DNA from: Siphonodentalium dalli
Taxonomy: Eukaryota; Mollusca; Scaphopoda; Gadilida; Siphonodentaliidae
Reading direction: 5' to 3'
Assembly: GCA_032622095.1 (NCBI GenBank)
Contig: CP136069.1
Span: forward strand, 108,034,278-108,098,277
Length of the DNA: 64,000 nucleotides
Below the pieces are notes generated by a model, which saw nothing but the letters and a program-made list of their open reading frames with translations, did not search any database and was not told the DNA's origin. Both the position numbers and the translations under genes were made by a program. Below, in pieces: positions 1 through 11,989 of the stretch (positions are counted from its first letter, which is position 1; each line of letters opens with the position of its first letter).

Positions 1-480
1 ATTTAAAAATACAATACATCAATAATGAAAGTGTCAATGACAAGGTAGCTCAATTTGGATGGGGGATAATTTCATGTGTTACAGTAAATAGAACGATTAG
101 GAATGCGGAAAGTTTAAATGTCTAAGTTATATTAGATGTCAACATGAACAGATATATATAAAAGTAAAATCCAAGACCGTTTCAGCAGCCAACTAGAGGT
201 CATCCAAAAGATCCATATGAAGTTTGGTGACGATCGGATGAGGGATGTGGTCTGTAGGGTGTGCCAAAGGTGATCCTAAACAAGCCTGTAAATGTTCAAA
301 ACATTTCTCCAATAAATGAGGGCTGCAGGGTGTGCCAAGGATTCAGTCATGCAAAGAGTAAAATTCAAGATGGCTGATCGGATGAGGGATGTAGTCTGTA
401 GGTTGTGCCAAAGGATATAGTCATGCAAAGAGTAAAATCCAAGATGGCAGCAATGTTTAAACGAGAGGCCGATCACGATC
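1..480 (+). repeat. Family A element, 5' end and first core units
   Basis: Contains the decayed 5' palindrome (30-44), the sub-terminal GTAGCTCAATTTGG, then core words such as AAGTTTGGTGACGATCGG, GTGTGCCAAAGG, AGTCATGCAAAGAGTAAAA and CCAAGATGGC. The same words recur at 5.5, 10.2, 14.8, 36, 38.6, 40.7, 49.8, 51.3 and 58.6 kb. No coding potential. Confidence 0.85.
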
Positions 481-960
481 GGCAGATGTTTAACCCATAC
501 CCGGGCGATAGCGATTAGCTATAACTGATAATTTATCAAAGATATGAACACAGGTATCCATATATCAGCACCATCTTGAATTCAATAGCTCAAATAATTT
601 GTCTTAAGAAGGGGTTAAAGTATTTGTGGTTGCGAAGGGGGGGGGGGGGGGGTGTTCTAAATCTAATAACTCTATCCTTATTCATCCAAGGACCTATCTA
701 TGTGAGATCCAAGGGTTTAGTTATTTCTGAGGATATGTTTATAAGTTGAAGTTAGCTCATTGGAAACAAAACTACCAGCTATTCAAATCTCATTCACTTC
801 TAAAGAGAAATTATAATTAGTTGACAAGCCAGACTGCATAGAACAACATGTGGGATTCCATCTCATATTTAATTTGAACTTTAATGACCCCCCCCCCCCC
901 CCCATTCTTCCCAGTTGTTATTTGTTTATCAATCATGTCAAAAATGCATGTAGTTTATAC
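481..960. other. Unassigned intron sequence with G and C runs
   Basis: AT-rich, with no coding frame. It contains a run of 16 G (637-652) and, about 235 bp away, a run of 16 C (888-903), so the two runs are in inverted orientation. I see no further inverted repeat around them. Confidence 0.6.
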
Positions 961-2420
961 AGTACTAGCAGGGTTACCCGGCGTTGCCCAGGTTAATGTA
1001 TGCTGTGGATATTTGTTGGGAATAGAGAATGCTCTTGCTTAAAGTGTTATACGTTTTCTCATAAATTGTATATTCAAATAGCATCACAAAACATGATTAT
1101 TACAGTCATGGAATATAAGTAGTGGCTCACCTTGTCAATTGTCATTCTGTTTATCGCGATTAATCCGTTCCACCAATAATTAAGTATTTATTTATTTACA
1201 ACTGCGTATACATTAGACGTTATAATATGATACATGAACATCGTAATCACATTAGTTCGATAAAAGATGATAATTGGGTTTTACATGAGATGTATCAATC
1301 AATCTAGTGGGTTGGACTAAGATCTCGAGGACACCTGGCTATCATATCTCCATGAAGATACAGATGTTTCAAAGAAATTTCCAGGTGCTCCTCTGTTCAT
1401 GATGGTATATATCAATTGGCTAAATATTCTTAGTTTAAACGAAACGTTGCTGCGCAAATATATCAGCTACATGTGCCAGGCACAAAGCGAGATTTTGAGT
1501 TGTTTATGTCAGTCGATGAGTCTGTTCTAAAACCCTTGTCAGATGTCAGTATTGGTAGGATCCTGAAAAGTCTTTTGCTACTAACTGCATTTTCTTGTAT
1601 AGCAGAAGAAACTATATTTGACTGCACACTGTGACCACTATTTTTGAACAGGCCTTCCACATCTCTTGACAAATTGTAACTTTTTGTGGAAACTGTATTG
1701 AATGGAACAGACTATATTTTGTTAATTATATATATGCAATCCTCTGACGTTCGAGGTCTCTCAGTTTGCACGAATATGTGTATCTCTTCAATAGAATGAT
1801 AAATATATGTTTAATGCTTCTTCTAGTTATCTCTTTTTGCTAGCTCAGTGTGTGAATGCCTTGATTGCCATTCCCATATAAATATGACTGTTAGGAAGAT
1901 ATAATTGTTCAATATTGACTTATGTGGGTCACCATATGTCGGGATTGTGAAATGTGAACGCCCAACTACTTAAAATGATATGGAGATGGCCTGGTGACTG
2001 TATATAACTTATATGTGGATATCGGCGAATAGCAATCTTATCAATGATAATGCATACCCGCTCGCCATCCGTGACGCAAACGACACCAAATGTGATTTAA
2101 TTCATGGTATATCATTAGAGAAAAACGTGTATGAATTTGGTGGAATTTGGTTTATTAAATCAATTGTTGATGCAACGCTGACTCGAATAACGCCATATTA
2201 CGAAGGTGATTATGTATTCATTTGGTGGGAATCAGCGACAAAACTATTTCACCATATTTTTTTAATTTCCCCTCCCACCAACAGCGTCATTTTAACCCGC
2301 ACCATTATCTTCCTTATAAAAAGTTACCCCTCTTAGAACGCCTTGGTGCCATCTCGATTGTACCGCGTGAAGTTATATATAGAACGCACACAGACAGACA
2401 AAAAGACAGACAGACAGCAC
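961..2420 (+). repeat. Family H dispersed element, first copy
   Basis: Begins near GGGTTACCCGGCGTTGCCC (970-988), a motif I recall at the 5' side of dispersed repeats in many invertebrate genomes. It ends in a CACAGACAGACA run (about 2388-2420). The 3' part (about 2117-2400) resembles 3524-3777, including ACCATTATCTT, AAAAAGYTAC, the GGYRCCATC-like segment and TATAGAAC before the ACAG run. The middle (1000-2000) has no recognisable coding region. Exact family unknown. Confidence 0.6.
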
Positions 2421-2456
2421 GATTTTTTTTCTTCGATTTTTTTTCTTGTATCATTT

Positions 2457-3731
2457 GAGAAGAACGTGTCTGAATTTGATCATACTAAAAATATTTTGTA
2501 TCAGTTTTGGTGACCCTCCCGTCCCTATTTCGGACTCAAACTGCACACACTAAGACTCATTAGAGATTAGAGATGCATATATATGAAATTGGTGAAAATT
2601 GGCGAGTATACAAATTCGTATCAAATTTAAGGTCCCCAAATCTCTCACCCATAGGGCACCAATTTGGTGTATCTAATCCACACGATAAGATTCCTCGTAT
2701 CACGGAGAAGAATATGTATCAATCTGGTGGAAATCGGCACTAAACATATAGATATAACTTTTTGTGTCCCTCTCATCTCTTTTCACCACTGACTCGAATG
2801 GCCCCACTTGTGACATCCTTAAACCACACGATTACACTCCTGATATCATGGAGATGATTGTTTATAAGTTTGGTGATAATCGGCGACTAAACAATCCCTC
2901 CCCTCTCCATCTCTCACCCAAACAGCACCACTATGGCGTCTTCAAATCACGATTAGATTCCTCGTATCATGGATAAGAACGTGTATCAATTTGGTGGAAA
3001 TTGGCGCTAAAAAAAATGTGCATCAATTTTGGTGCCCCTGTCCCTTTCAATGCAACCCTGACTTGAATGAGGCCACATTTGACAGATAAAAGTCACACCA
3101 TTAGACTCCTCATACCATGGGGATGATTTTGTTTAAGTGTGGTGGCAATCGGCGACTTATTATCAAATTTAGTGCCCACCCCCTCCCAATCTCTCATCCA
3201 AAAACAACAATTTGGCGTTGTTAAATCGCACAATTAGATTCCTTGTATCATGAAGAAGAATATATATCAATTTGGTGGAAATCGGCGCTAAAATTAGTTT
3301 TATAAATTTTGGTGCCCCTCTCCCCTTCCGTTCATCCCTGACTCAAACGACGCCACTTTTGACATATTTAAACCACACCGTTGGATTCTTCATATCATGG
3401 GGATGATTATATGTAAGTTTCGTGGCAATCGGCGACAGAAAACAAAATATGTCCCCCCCCCCCCCTTCCGGGCACCCCTGACGCGAACGGTGCGACTTTT
3501 GCCATATTTAAACCACGCCATTTGATTCCTCATATTATGGGGATGATTATATATAAGTTTGGTGGCAATCAGCGACAAATGTTTTTCTGCCCCTCCCCCT
3601 TTTCTGCCCCTGACAACAACGGCGTCACTTTAGAAAATTCTAACCCCGACCATTATCTTTCTCGTAAAAAGCTACTCCTAGTAGACCCCTTTGGCATCAT
3701 CTAGATGGTCCCCTGTGAATTTCTATAGAAC

Positions 3732-3778
<47 letters not shown>

Positions 3779-3780
3779 TT
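2457..3780 (+). repeat. Family H tandem array ending in an (ACAG)n run
   Basis: Monomers of about 138 bp alternate between two types: A type (GATTCCTCGTATCA, GGTGGAAATCGGCGCTAAA) near 2689, 2956 and 3237, and B type (GATTCCTCATAT, GGTGGCAATCGGCGAC) near 2834, 3104, 3384 and 3524. The array ends with an ACAG microsatellite at 3731-3778. A 13-nt C run lies at 3453-3465. Confidence 0.8.
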
Positions 3781-4300
3781 CGCAAATATAGATATAGATA
3801 ATTCAAAAATGTTATCTATATAATGTTATACAGCCATGTTATACAGCCATTATATGGTGCAGATGCTGGCCCCAATGATCCCTAAATCGAAAAGATTACC
3901 ATAGTTAATATAACGGAATGTAACACTGAATCAAATGGTTTCAAGACATAACAATATTTTACAAGTAGCTTGCAGACTAAAACACATAACCTTCACTGTT
4001 AATCTTTTAAGCACTCTGTGGTCCCCAAAATTCAGTCAACCATGACAATATGAACAGATGGGAAAATAAGGTTCCTGGCAATATTATCTGCCATATTGAT
4101 TTTCAAAATAATGCATCACCTATAATCTGTAAGCATATTCAATTGGTGTCTTATTGAACGATCATTAACTAATGAACCTGATTCAAAAAGAGGGTTCATT
4201 TAATATGTTTCTGCATAATACAAACAATAATGAAGATTTATCTGCTTGTAACCTATTGCATATAACAATTATATTGGCTATTAGCCATTATTTTAATGTA
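3781..4300. other. Unassigned intron sequence
   Basis: AT-rich sequence with a short direct repeat GTTATACAGCCAT (about 3823-3850). No genes, inverted repeats or family words seen. Confidence 0.5.
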
Positions 4301-5512
4301 ATATCAAAAGAATGTGTCTGAAGGGTTAATATATTTTTCAAAAATCAATTAATCAATTCCACAATCCATAGAAGTTAATAGTGTGAAGATAACCCAAGAT
4401 AAGACATATGAGGAAGAGCCCATGTGCATTAAAGCATAAATCTGTTGGAAACTTAGAAAGGGTTAATTATTTTCTAAGCATATCAATGGAATATGCAGAC
4501 AATTGTGTAGGTCATGGGTCAATTATCAGGCAGCCTATAATGAAATTTCAAAATTAGATAAACAAGAGCCTGGTGTCATTTATCAAATTTGACAATTAAC
4601 CAGCCATCAGTATAATATTGTTTGTTTATCTTGGTATCCATCTAACCACTTGGCCATAGCTAAATAGCAATTAATCATTTCATGAGCTGTTTACAATCTA
4701 CATGGGCATACACCAGGGACTGTTATCATTATATTTTCAATAGAGTTGTCCACCATTCGACCATATACCAGTGTATTTCATGAAACTACATTATAAGTCA
4801 CTTGAATTATAAAGGGCCATAACTCTGTTAAAATATATCGGATCAAACCCAAATTTGAACTTGATCTGTATTTTGGGGTGAGGACCACATGTACCAAATT
4901 TGGTGCAGATCAGATGAATTTTTTTTTGAGTCATAGCAGCTTGCGTGAGTTCTAAGTAAACATTAAGAGTGAAAAGGGTTAATTAAATGATACCAAAAAC
5001 CATACAGATGAAGACCGTGCTAAGAAAAACCTAGGTAAGAAATATGAGGCAGATCAGAAGATATATGTTCAACTTATTACATTGGATAGCATGTGTGTGA
5101 AGGGTTAATTATTTTCTAAACTGATCAACTAATCGATACCAAAAACTATACAGGTCAGGGGTGTGTCATCATAAACCTACATATCAAATATGAAAACAAT
5201 CAGACAAAAAATACTTTGGTTATAGCATCGGATAGCTCATGACTATGTGCGGATGCAAAGTGTTAATAATTTCTAAACCGATCAACTGATCGATACCAAA
5301 AACTATACAGGTGAGGAGTGTGTCATCATAAACATGCACATAAAATTTGAACAAGATCCGATAAAAAATATTCGAGTAAATGAATCGGATAGCAAGTGTC
5401 TACGGACAGACAGACAGACGGACAGACGGACAGACGGACGGACGAACGACGGATGGTTGATCCGGACGTCGGCATTATGTGTACCATACATGGTATGGGT
5501 ACACATAAAAAC
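4301..5512 (+). repeat. Family E tandem element with 3' hairpin
   Basis: Core units of about 146-157 bp (CCAAAAACYATACAGRT near 4993, 5139 and 5296) with the words AGGGCCATAACTCTGTT and ACCAAATTTGGTGCAGAT. A GACAGACGG-type run follows (5404-5450), then a hairpin at about 5479-5508 whose arms ATGTGTACC/ATAC and GTAT/GGGTACACAT pair with one bulged base. A second copy of the end is at 59205-59232. Short reading frames here come from the GACAGACGG run. Confidence 0.8.
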
Positions 5513-5514
5513 AA

Positions 5515-6812
5515 ATTCAGTCAAAATAGGAGGCTCCCATCTCGAGGTCAGCCCAAAGATCCATATGACGTTTGGTGATGATCGAATGAGGGATGTGGTC
5601 TGTAGGTTTTACTCATGCAAAGAGAAAAATTGAAGATGGTTGCCAGTGGCCATTTTTTAAAACAAATTACAATCAAAATAGGAGGCTCCCATCTAGAGGT
5701 CACCATCGAAGATCCATATGAAGTTTGGTGACCGTCCGATGTGAGATGCAGGGTGAGCCGATGGATTCAAATCTGAAATCCAAGATGGTTACTAACAGCC
5801 ATTTTTGTTAACGAATTTCAGTAAAAATAGGAGGTTGCAATCTAGAGGTCACACTAAAGATCCACATGAAGTTTCGTGACGATCGGATGAAGATGTGACC
5901 TGTATGGTGTGCTAACAGCAGACTTTCATTTTTGAGGCGCGCGATCGCTCTTGCGCACCATCACGCGCCTGAAATTGAACACCAGCGAGCGATCGATTGC
6001 GCACCTAGGCCAAATACAGCGAGCGAAGTTGGCCGAACCTGATAACGATATTTTCAGTGTCTACCCAGACGAGATTGGTTAATAATGTGTCCCATTTTCC
6101 GTTTTATTACCGCGTTGCGAGAATGCCTGTGTGATGTGTCGCGAGATCAAAGGTGCCGCGACGTAGTTACCAATTCCACAACTTTCCATTCACAGTGCGG
6201 TGTCAATCAACCCGCCCAACGTTTGATCACCGACACCAGTAAAATATTTGAGGTCACACAGTGTCGAATGCACAATCTGTCTGAATGATTCGAAGCTAAA
6301 AATACATTTGAATGATTTCTATGTATGGCTTATGACGTCACATAAATTCCTGGAAATTCAAAGCGAGACCACGTGGCTGGGAGATGTTGATGTTATTCTG
6401 TCAGCATGAAATCGGAGTATTAAATTGATTCTTTATTAATAATTAGGAATTACAATTAGTATAGGAGCATGTACAATATAAAATGTAGTGTGTAACATTC
6501 ACTTGTGCTTATGGATAGTGGATTAAGCAGTGTTAAACCATCAAAGAGATTCACTGGACATCGATCGTGAGTCAACTAATTCAATTTACGCGGCATTTAT
6601 GAATGTATTTCCGTCTATCTACTGTTTATTTTATCTTGATAGAAACTGCGCGCCTGGGCCCAAAAACCAGCGAGCGAGACTATGCGCACCTTCATTTTCT
6701 AAAAATGAAAGTCTGTAACAGAAATTGTTGATGGACAGACGGATACACAGATGGACAATGGATGCCAGCCCAAGGCAATATCTCTAATCTTGACTCCGTC
6801 AATTTGAGCTAA
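5515..6812 (+). repeat. Family A element, interrupted
   Basis: Core units before 5918 and a 3' end after 6715 (AAATTGTTGATGGACAGACG, then GACTCCGTCAATTTGAGCTAA, CTAA at 6809-6812). It is split by the 797-bp element at 5919-6715. Joining the flanks restores the GTGCTAA-to-ATTGTTGA segment seen in other family A copies. Confidence 0.8.
5919..6715. mobile_element. 797-bp inverted-repeat element, TSD TAACAG
   Basis: Ends are CAGACTTTCATTTTT on the left and its complement AAAAATGAAAGTCTG on the right. The 6-bp TAACAG is present on both sides (5913-5918, 6716-6721). Internal GC-rich inverted words (GCGAGCGA, GCGCACC) lie near both ends. No transposase; the longest internal frame (6085-6288, 67 codons) has no recognisable domain. 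The CAG start suggests the hAT group, but the 6-bp duplication is shorter than the usual 8. Confidence 0.85.
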
Positions 6813-7030
6813 AAATTGTCCGAACAACGGGATCATTGCTAACCAAATGAACCGATATGCTAGTCATTATAAACTGCCTGATATCCAATACAAGCAAATT
6901 ATTGTGGCCAGTAGTTGTCTAGAATTGTGATTTGTGGATGGGAATGGAAATACTGCTTTTTTATGCAGTGGAAAGGGTAGGGTGGGCATGTGGGGATGTG
7001 GGAAAATTAAAACAAGCAGTCGCAGACAGT
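6813..7030. other. Unassigned intron sequence
   Basis: No gene or repeat word recognised. Confidence 0.5.
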
Positions 7031-7034
7031 ATCC

Positions 7035-7770
7035 CCCGCCGAACTGTGCAGTTGGGGAAGTGCATTCTCAATAATGTTTGCGTTCTCAGTATGTGCTAAA
7101 CAAGAGGTGGGATTTTGTCAAAAAGCCTGGCTTGCGAACTCATTTTAGGTACTGACATTTGTGGAAATGAGCCCTGTGACGTCGTCCATTTGCACATAAA
7201 AAATAAACAAAGTCCGATAACTCTGCTGAAAATATCCGGCCGGACCCGGTTTGCGAACTCGTTCTAGATACTGGTCAAGTGAACTCATATACCAAATATC
7301 TTTGAAATCCGTTGAGATTTGTGGAAATGAGCCCTGTGACGTCATCTACGTGTATTTGCTATTTGGTAAATTCGACAAAAATAATAAACAAAGTCCAAAC
7401 ATTCCGGTAGAAATATCCAGCCGGACCTGGCTTGCGAACTCATTCTAGGTAATGATCAGGTGAACTCATATATCAAATATCTTTCAAATCAGTTGAGATT
7501 TGTGGAAATGAGCCCTGTGACGTCGTCGATTTGCTATTTGGTAAATTCGACAAAAATAATAATCAAAGTCAAATAACTCCTGTAAAAATATCCGGCCGGA
7601 CCTGGCTTGCAAACACATTCTAGGTAATGTTCAGGTGAACGCATATACCACAAATCTTTGAAATCCGTTGACATTTGTTCAAGTTATGACTCTTACAAAT
7701 TCGGGACAGACGGACGGAACCCATTCCAATATCCCCCGCAAATTTTCAATTTGGCGGGGGATAATTAAGC
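7035..7770 (+). repeat. Family D tandem element bounded by CCCCCGC hairpin arms
   Basis: Four units of about 120-180 bp start at GGYTTGCGAACTC (near 7128, 7248, 7428, 7607) with CCAAATATCTTTGAAATC, GAGCCCTGTGACGTC and TATCCGGCCGGACC. The 5' end has TATCCCCCGCC (about 7031). The 3' end has GGACAGACGGACGG, then ATATCCCCCGC, 13 nt, GGCGGGGGATAA, a strong hairpin. The plan matches families A and F with unrelated end sequences. Confidence 0.8.
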
Positions 7771-8295
7771 AAGTAGTGGTTTGATTGACAGTGATTCTGT
7801 ATGAAATACATATTGTAACTCAAGTTAACACAATATGCTGTAAAGTTTGTAACACATGTTGCATTGTATTAATAAGCGCTCGTAAATCTTTTTTTAGATT
7901 TGCAAATTAACGGAATGGGACAGGGCTTATGCGATGACTGTTGTCAGTTCAGAAACTTCAGGTAAAAAAAATTATGCCCAGTTTCAATCAGCTTTCTATA
8001 CAAAGCTTCAAAGTTCCTACTTTTTGTCTAGGTTTCAAGAAAATGGCTAGTTTTCATTCCCAAAATTCCACACTGATGGTCACCCCACCCCATTGGGTTT
8101 GGAGTTTCCCCAAAAATTATTTTCTGAAACCCTGAGGATAAAATCTTGACATTGACTTTTGTTTTTTAACCAACATTTTGACATGGCAAATATGATATAT
8201 AGTCTCCAGTTTCTGCTAAAACTTGGCACAAGACTCAAAAGGACAAATTTGAGTAATATATGTAAATTGATTATTGCATCAATGCCACAACATAC
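7771..8295. other. Unassigned intron sequence next to the third exon
   Basis: AT-rich; nothing recognised except the intron start (GTATGT on the minus strand). Confidence 0.5.
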
Positions 8296-8417
8296 CTTCA
8301 GAACTTTACCAACAGGAACAGATTTGACATCTTCTATGAATATAACATTCATTAGGCACCAACTCTCTTCATCTTTCCTTTCCACTTCCTTAATTGGTGT
8401 TGGTGCTTTTTTCCTTT
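8296..8417 (-). CDS. UBR5: UBR5 internal exon, start of the propeller region (third of three)
   Basis: Minus-strand exon of 122 nt (2 nt + 40 codons), ending exactly on a codon boundary at CTGAAG|GTATGT. The acceptor CCTAAATTGCAG has a weak pyrimidine tract. The translation contains KDEESWCLMNVIFIEDV and SVPVGKVLK. The last block is highly conserved in UBR5, where it leads into the segment reading VDGAYVAVKF. That next exon is not found between 1 and 8295, so it lies beyond the window. The leading AA completes the A left by the 35.5-kb exon. Taken alone the exon looks like a short ORF read past the donor into the intron; the GTATGT donor and the family match set the true 3' limit. The 5' palindrome of a family A repeat (8469-8483) lies only about 50 bp upstream of the acceptor. 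Confidence 0.96.
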
Positions 8418-8462
8418 CTGCAATTTAGGACATAGTTAATTGCAAGTACACAATATTTATTC

Positions 8463-8665
8463 CATGAAAGTGTCAATGACACTGAAGCTCAACTTGGATG
8501 GAGAGGGGATATTGTCAAATGTTACAGTTAATGGAGCGATAGGGAATGCAGAAAATTGGTATGTCTATGTAAGCTCCCATCTTATTATCAACAAGCTCCC
8601 AACTTATTATCAACAAGGCGGCCTAAAGATTACCAAAATTCAAGAATTTATCGAAGCCCTAAAAA
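8463..8665 (+). repeat. Family A 5' end fragment
   Basis: Begins ATGAAAGTG with the perfect palindrome AGTGTCAATGACACT (8469-8483), then GAAGCTCAACTTGG and GTTACAGTTAATGGAGCGAT. Core similarity fades after about 8665. It lies on the intron side of the third exon's acceptor. Confidence 0.8.
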
Positions 8666-10200
8666 TAACCTGAATCAGGAGATTTACCACAAAACATGCA
8701 AAGTGGATAAGGCCAACAAAAAAAAACGTCTCTGTTTCCGGTACCCGGCCTGAAGTCCATAGCAACATGTCCGTGTGTCAATATGTATTGTTTTCCCAAT
8801 ACCAACAGCAGAACTATAAACACCCATTGCATACACAACTGACGCATCATTCTGTATGCCAGTGTATATGATCGTGCATTCCAGATATAAATAGACAGCC
8901 CGGTCGGCCATGCTGCGAAGTGAATAGCGTGGCGCAAATCAAACTATACCCTGGCGAGTCACTTCGGAAATCCCCCCCGTCTTTTGTGGGCTGTGTATTT
9001 GAAAAATTACAATGTATTATACTGGTAGCTCCCTTGAATTCGTTCGCGGAATTGGGCGCAAACCATGCTTGAAAGACAACTCTGTTCGCGACAAATTAGC
9101 AGTGAAAAGCACGCGCATTTTGGCGGGAAATTGACAGTCCATATTTCGTAATCAGCATTGGAAATTAGCGTCGACAAACAACACTGCCGATGTGAAAGTC
9201 GAAATCGCCGTCATAATGGACCAGAAGAAAGCATTATCCAATATAAAATGCATAGGCATCCTAAAGCATTCACAAAAACCCAAGTTTAACCCACTTTAAA
9301 TAAACAACTGTCTGTTATGAATGACACACTAACTGGGTCACTGTGTCAGCAACCACGGGTCAAGCGAATCAACTCAGTGTAACAATTTATGGCAGGCTCT
9401 TTGATGTTACCGACCAAGTAGCAAATACTGGTACAATAGAATCAACTCACACTGCATGGTGACACGCATTTATGATCATGTGATGTGCGTAAATGTAATG
9501 TAAGGAATATGCAATAACTTGCTGCTAATTGCACTGAAATTTAGCAGGTAATTAATTCTGCTAATTAAAACTTTCCGGGATTTAAACGAAATAGGTCCGA
9601 AATAGGTGACTTTAAACCACAATACAATTTAGTGATTTGGTAATATGGACAAGTTGTCACTGAAAAATAATGATCATCTATGAAGAGAAATATGAGGGAA
9701 TGAACATACACTAGTTTTGATTGAAAGGGAAATTATTTATTCCTTAAAACCATCTCTCAACACCAACACCTGGAAAATTGCGTACGCAGAAATGAATAGA
9801 ATGGCATAAAATGTGTAACTACAAGCCCAACCAACAATCAGAAATATATTCTATGCAAGAGGAATAACTCTCAATCCATGGTCATAGCCCAGTACATTGA
9901 ATCTTCACACTCGAGCACATTCAAGTAGCCAATATATATATTGGAAGTTGTCTCTGAAAATGTATTGGAACAAGTGAACTGATATACATGTACACCTGCT
10001 CCAAGGAAAATGACATACCTCACTAAGTATGTGATATAAAAACATGCTTTAATTCATGTAAAATGAGTGTACCACACTATGTCATTGCCTTCAAATGGCT
10101 GGTTAAAAAAAAAAGTGTAAAAAAAAAAATCCCTGCCTGCCAACCTGGAAAATTTTACCCATGTTATCGGAAACAGAGATGTGTTTTTTTTTGGCCTAAG
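8666..10200. other. Unassigned intron sequence with a small dispersed repeat
   Basis: No gene recognised. A short repeat containing GGAAACAGAGA, a poly-T/A run and GGCC is present inverted at 8706-8760 and direct at 10115-10200; a third copy is at 49636-49720. The rest is unique-looking AT-rich DNA. Confidence 0.5.
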
Positions 10201-10282
10201 TAACATTTCTCCACTAGTTGTGGGCTGCTGTGTGTGCCGTTGAAATCAAATGTGAAATCCAAGATGGTTTCAGGCGGCCATG
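10201..10282 (+). repeat. Family A element, left part before the fold-back insertion
   Basis: CTCCACTAGTTGTGGGCTGC, then CCAAGATGG and GGCGGCCATG, matching 49800-49870. The sequence resumes at 14807 after the insertion. Confidence 0.85.
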
Positions 10283-10899
10283 TAGTCCAGGCACATTAGG
10301 TTTCACTAGTGCAAAAAATCCGGGAAAGCTGAATTTTCAGGGATTAATAAGAACATGTTTATGAACAACTTGGCAAAAGTCCCCTAGAATCCGAGTTGAG
10401 CTTTTTGAGATATCATGATTTTTCATAATGGTGCAAATTCTGACGAAATTCCATTAGACCATATACGAATGCAGTCATATGTAGGCTAATTTATGGACTC
10501 AATCTTCACACATACCCGTCCATCATGGAGCAGGTGTCGATAGATATGCGTAATTGATGCTAGAGCTTACTAACAGTCGATATTCCATAATTGTGATGAC
10601 ATTTATTGGCGAAGAGAGCATATAAATCGCATCGTGATTCAAAATTTTCCTAACAAAAGAGGGCGAGTATAGATATTCAGACGACAATGAGCTAAAATAT
10701 GAACCATTATACTAGAACAGTGGTTAGTTCAGAACAGGAAAGTGATGAGATATATCGAACCATCACCATCCTTAAGATTTTATAGCCGGAAACATAACAC
10801 TACCCCCTAAAACGTACGCCATGGCTTTGAGTGTCTGAAAGGCAAAAATACCACATAACAGTCCTGGCGTTTGACGTAACAATTGTGCAAATGGTGATA

Positions 10900-11640
10900 A
10901 CACTATATGAAACTTGGCACATAGGTTCCTTATACACTATTAATCATTTTCAGATGTGTAGACATCGCGGCAGGTCCTTCCTTGGCAACGGTTGCTAGGC
11001 AACTATCCCACATCGAAGAAATACAAATATGACTGATATTATGGCAGTTTTAACAAGCTAACCTACGTCATGCAGCATTTTTATGGTGAAAATTATTTGT
11101 TGTTCGAGTGGATCTGGCTGGAAAATTACCATAGTTCTTACTTACAGGGGTGGTAACGGTTGCTAGGGACATACCCGAAATCGAAAAATGCCGAGCTGAC
11201 TGATATTATGGTAGTTTTGACAAACGAATATAAACTACGTCATTATCATTTTATGGTGAAACAATTGTAATAGTTATTGTTTGTGTGGGTTCGACTTTAA
11301 AAATTACTATATATTTCTGGTAACAGTTGCTAGGGATATACCAGACATCGAAAAATGCACACATGACTGATATTATGGTAGTTTTAACAAACTAAACTAC
11401 GTCATGTAACATTTTTATATTGAAAACAGTTATTATAATTGTTGTAAGTGTGAACATGGCAGTAAAGTTGCCGCATTCGTTACCTAATGGGGGTGTAATG
11501 GTTGCTATGGACATACCCACCTTTGAAAAAATACCATATGTATGAGTTTCTGGTAATTTAACTGATATCTGTTTCATAATATGGTATGAGTTTCGGGAAA
11601 TTTGCATGATATAATTGTTTCATAATATGCCATATTATGC
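10900..11640 (+). repeat. Left-arm tandem repeats of the fold-back element
   Basis: Repeated units with GTTGCTAGG, CCGAAATCGAAAAATGC and TGACTGATATTATGGYAGTT near 11030, 11210 and 11365 (spacing about 155-190 bp). The same units occur complemented at about 13690-14110. Confidence 0.85.
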
Positions 11641-11989
11641 TTATATTGACAATAATGCATAACTAAAGTGTTGTGTTGTGTACTGATGCATTCTCGTGTG
11701 ATTCTCTTGTGGCAAATTGGTATTGAGGTTTCATTGTTGCTAGGTAACCACCTACCATTGACAAATTTTCTTTAAACTGACAGACTATTCAGTTAGTTTT
11801 ATCAGAATCACATACCTGTGTGGAGTTTATTATTGTTTCTTCCATCAATCGATTGTTGGAATACATTTTAATGAGACATGTAAAAATATTGACCCATATT
11901 TATGTCGATACCACCTGAACCCCCCCCCCCCCCCCCAATGGAATCGGACATTCGCACTACATTTGACAATGGCATCCACGCAGAACACT

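Larger units (their letters stand above)
1..8295 (-). other. UBR5: UBR5 intron, downstream part (incomplete)
   Basis: Intron downstream of the third exon, beginning with the GTATGT donor at 8295 and running off the left edge. It contains repeat families A, H, E and D and a 797-bp inverted-repeat element. Confidence 0.85.

Noticed and set aside
5303-5633. Five overlapping reading frames on both strands around 5.3-5.6 kb
   Set aside because: They translate the GACAGACGG run and the hairpin of a family E element; the same composition gives open frames on both strands.
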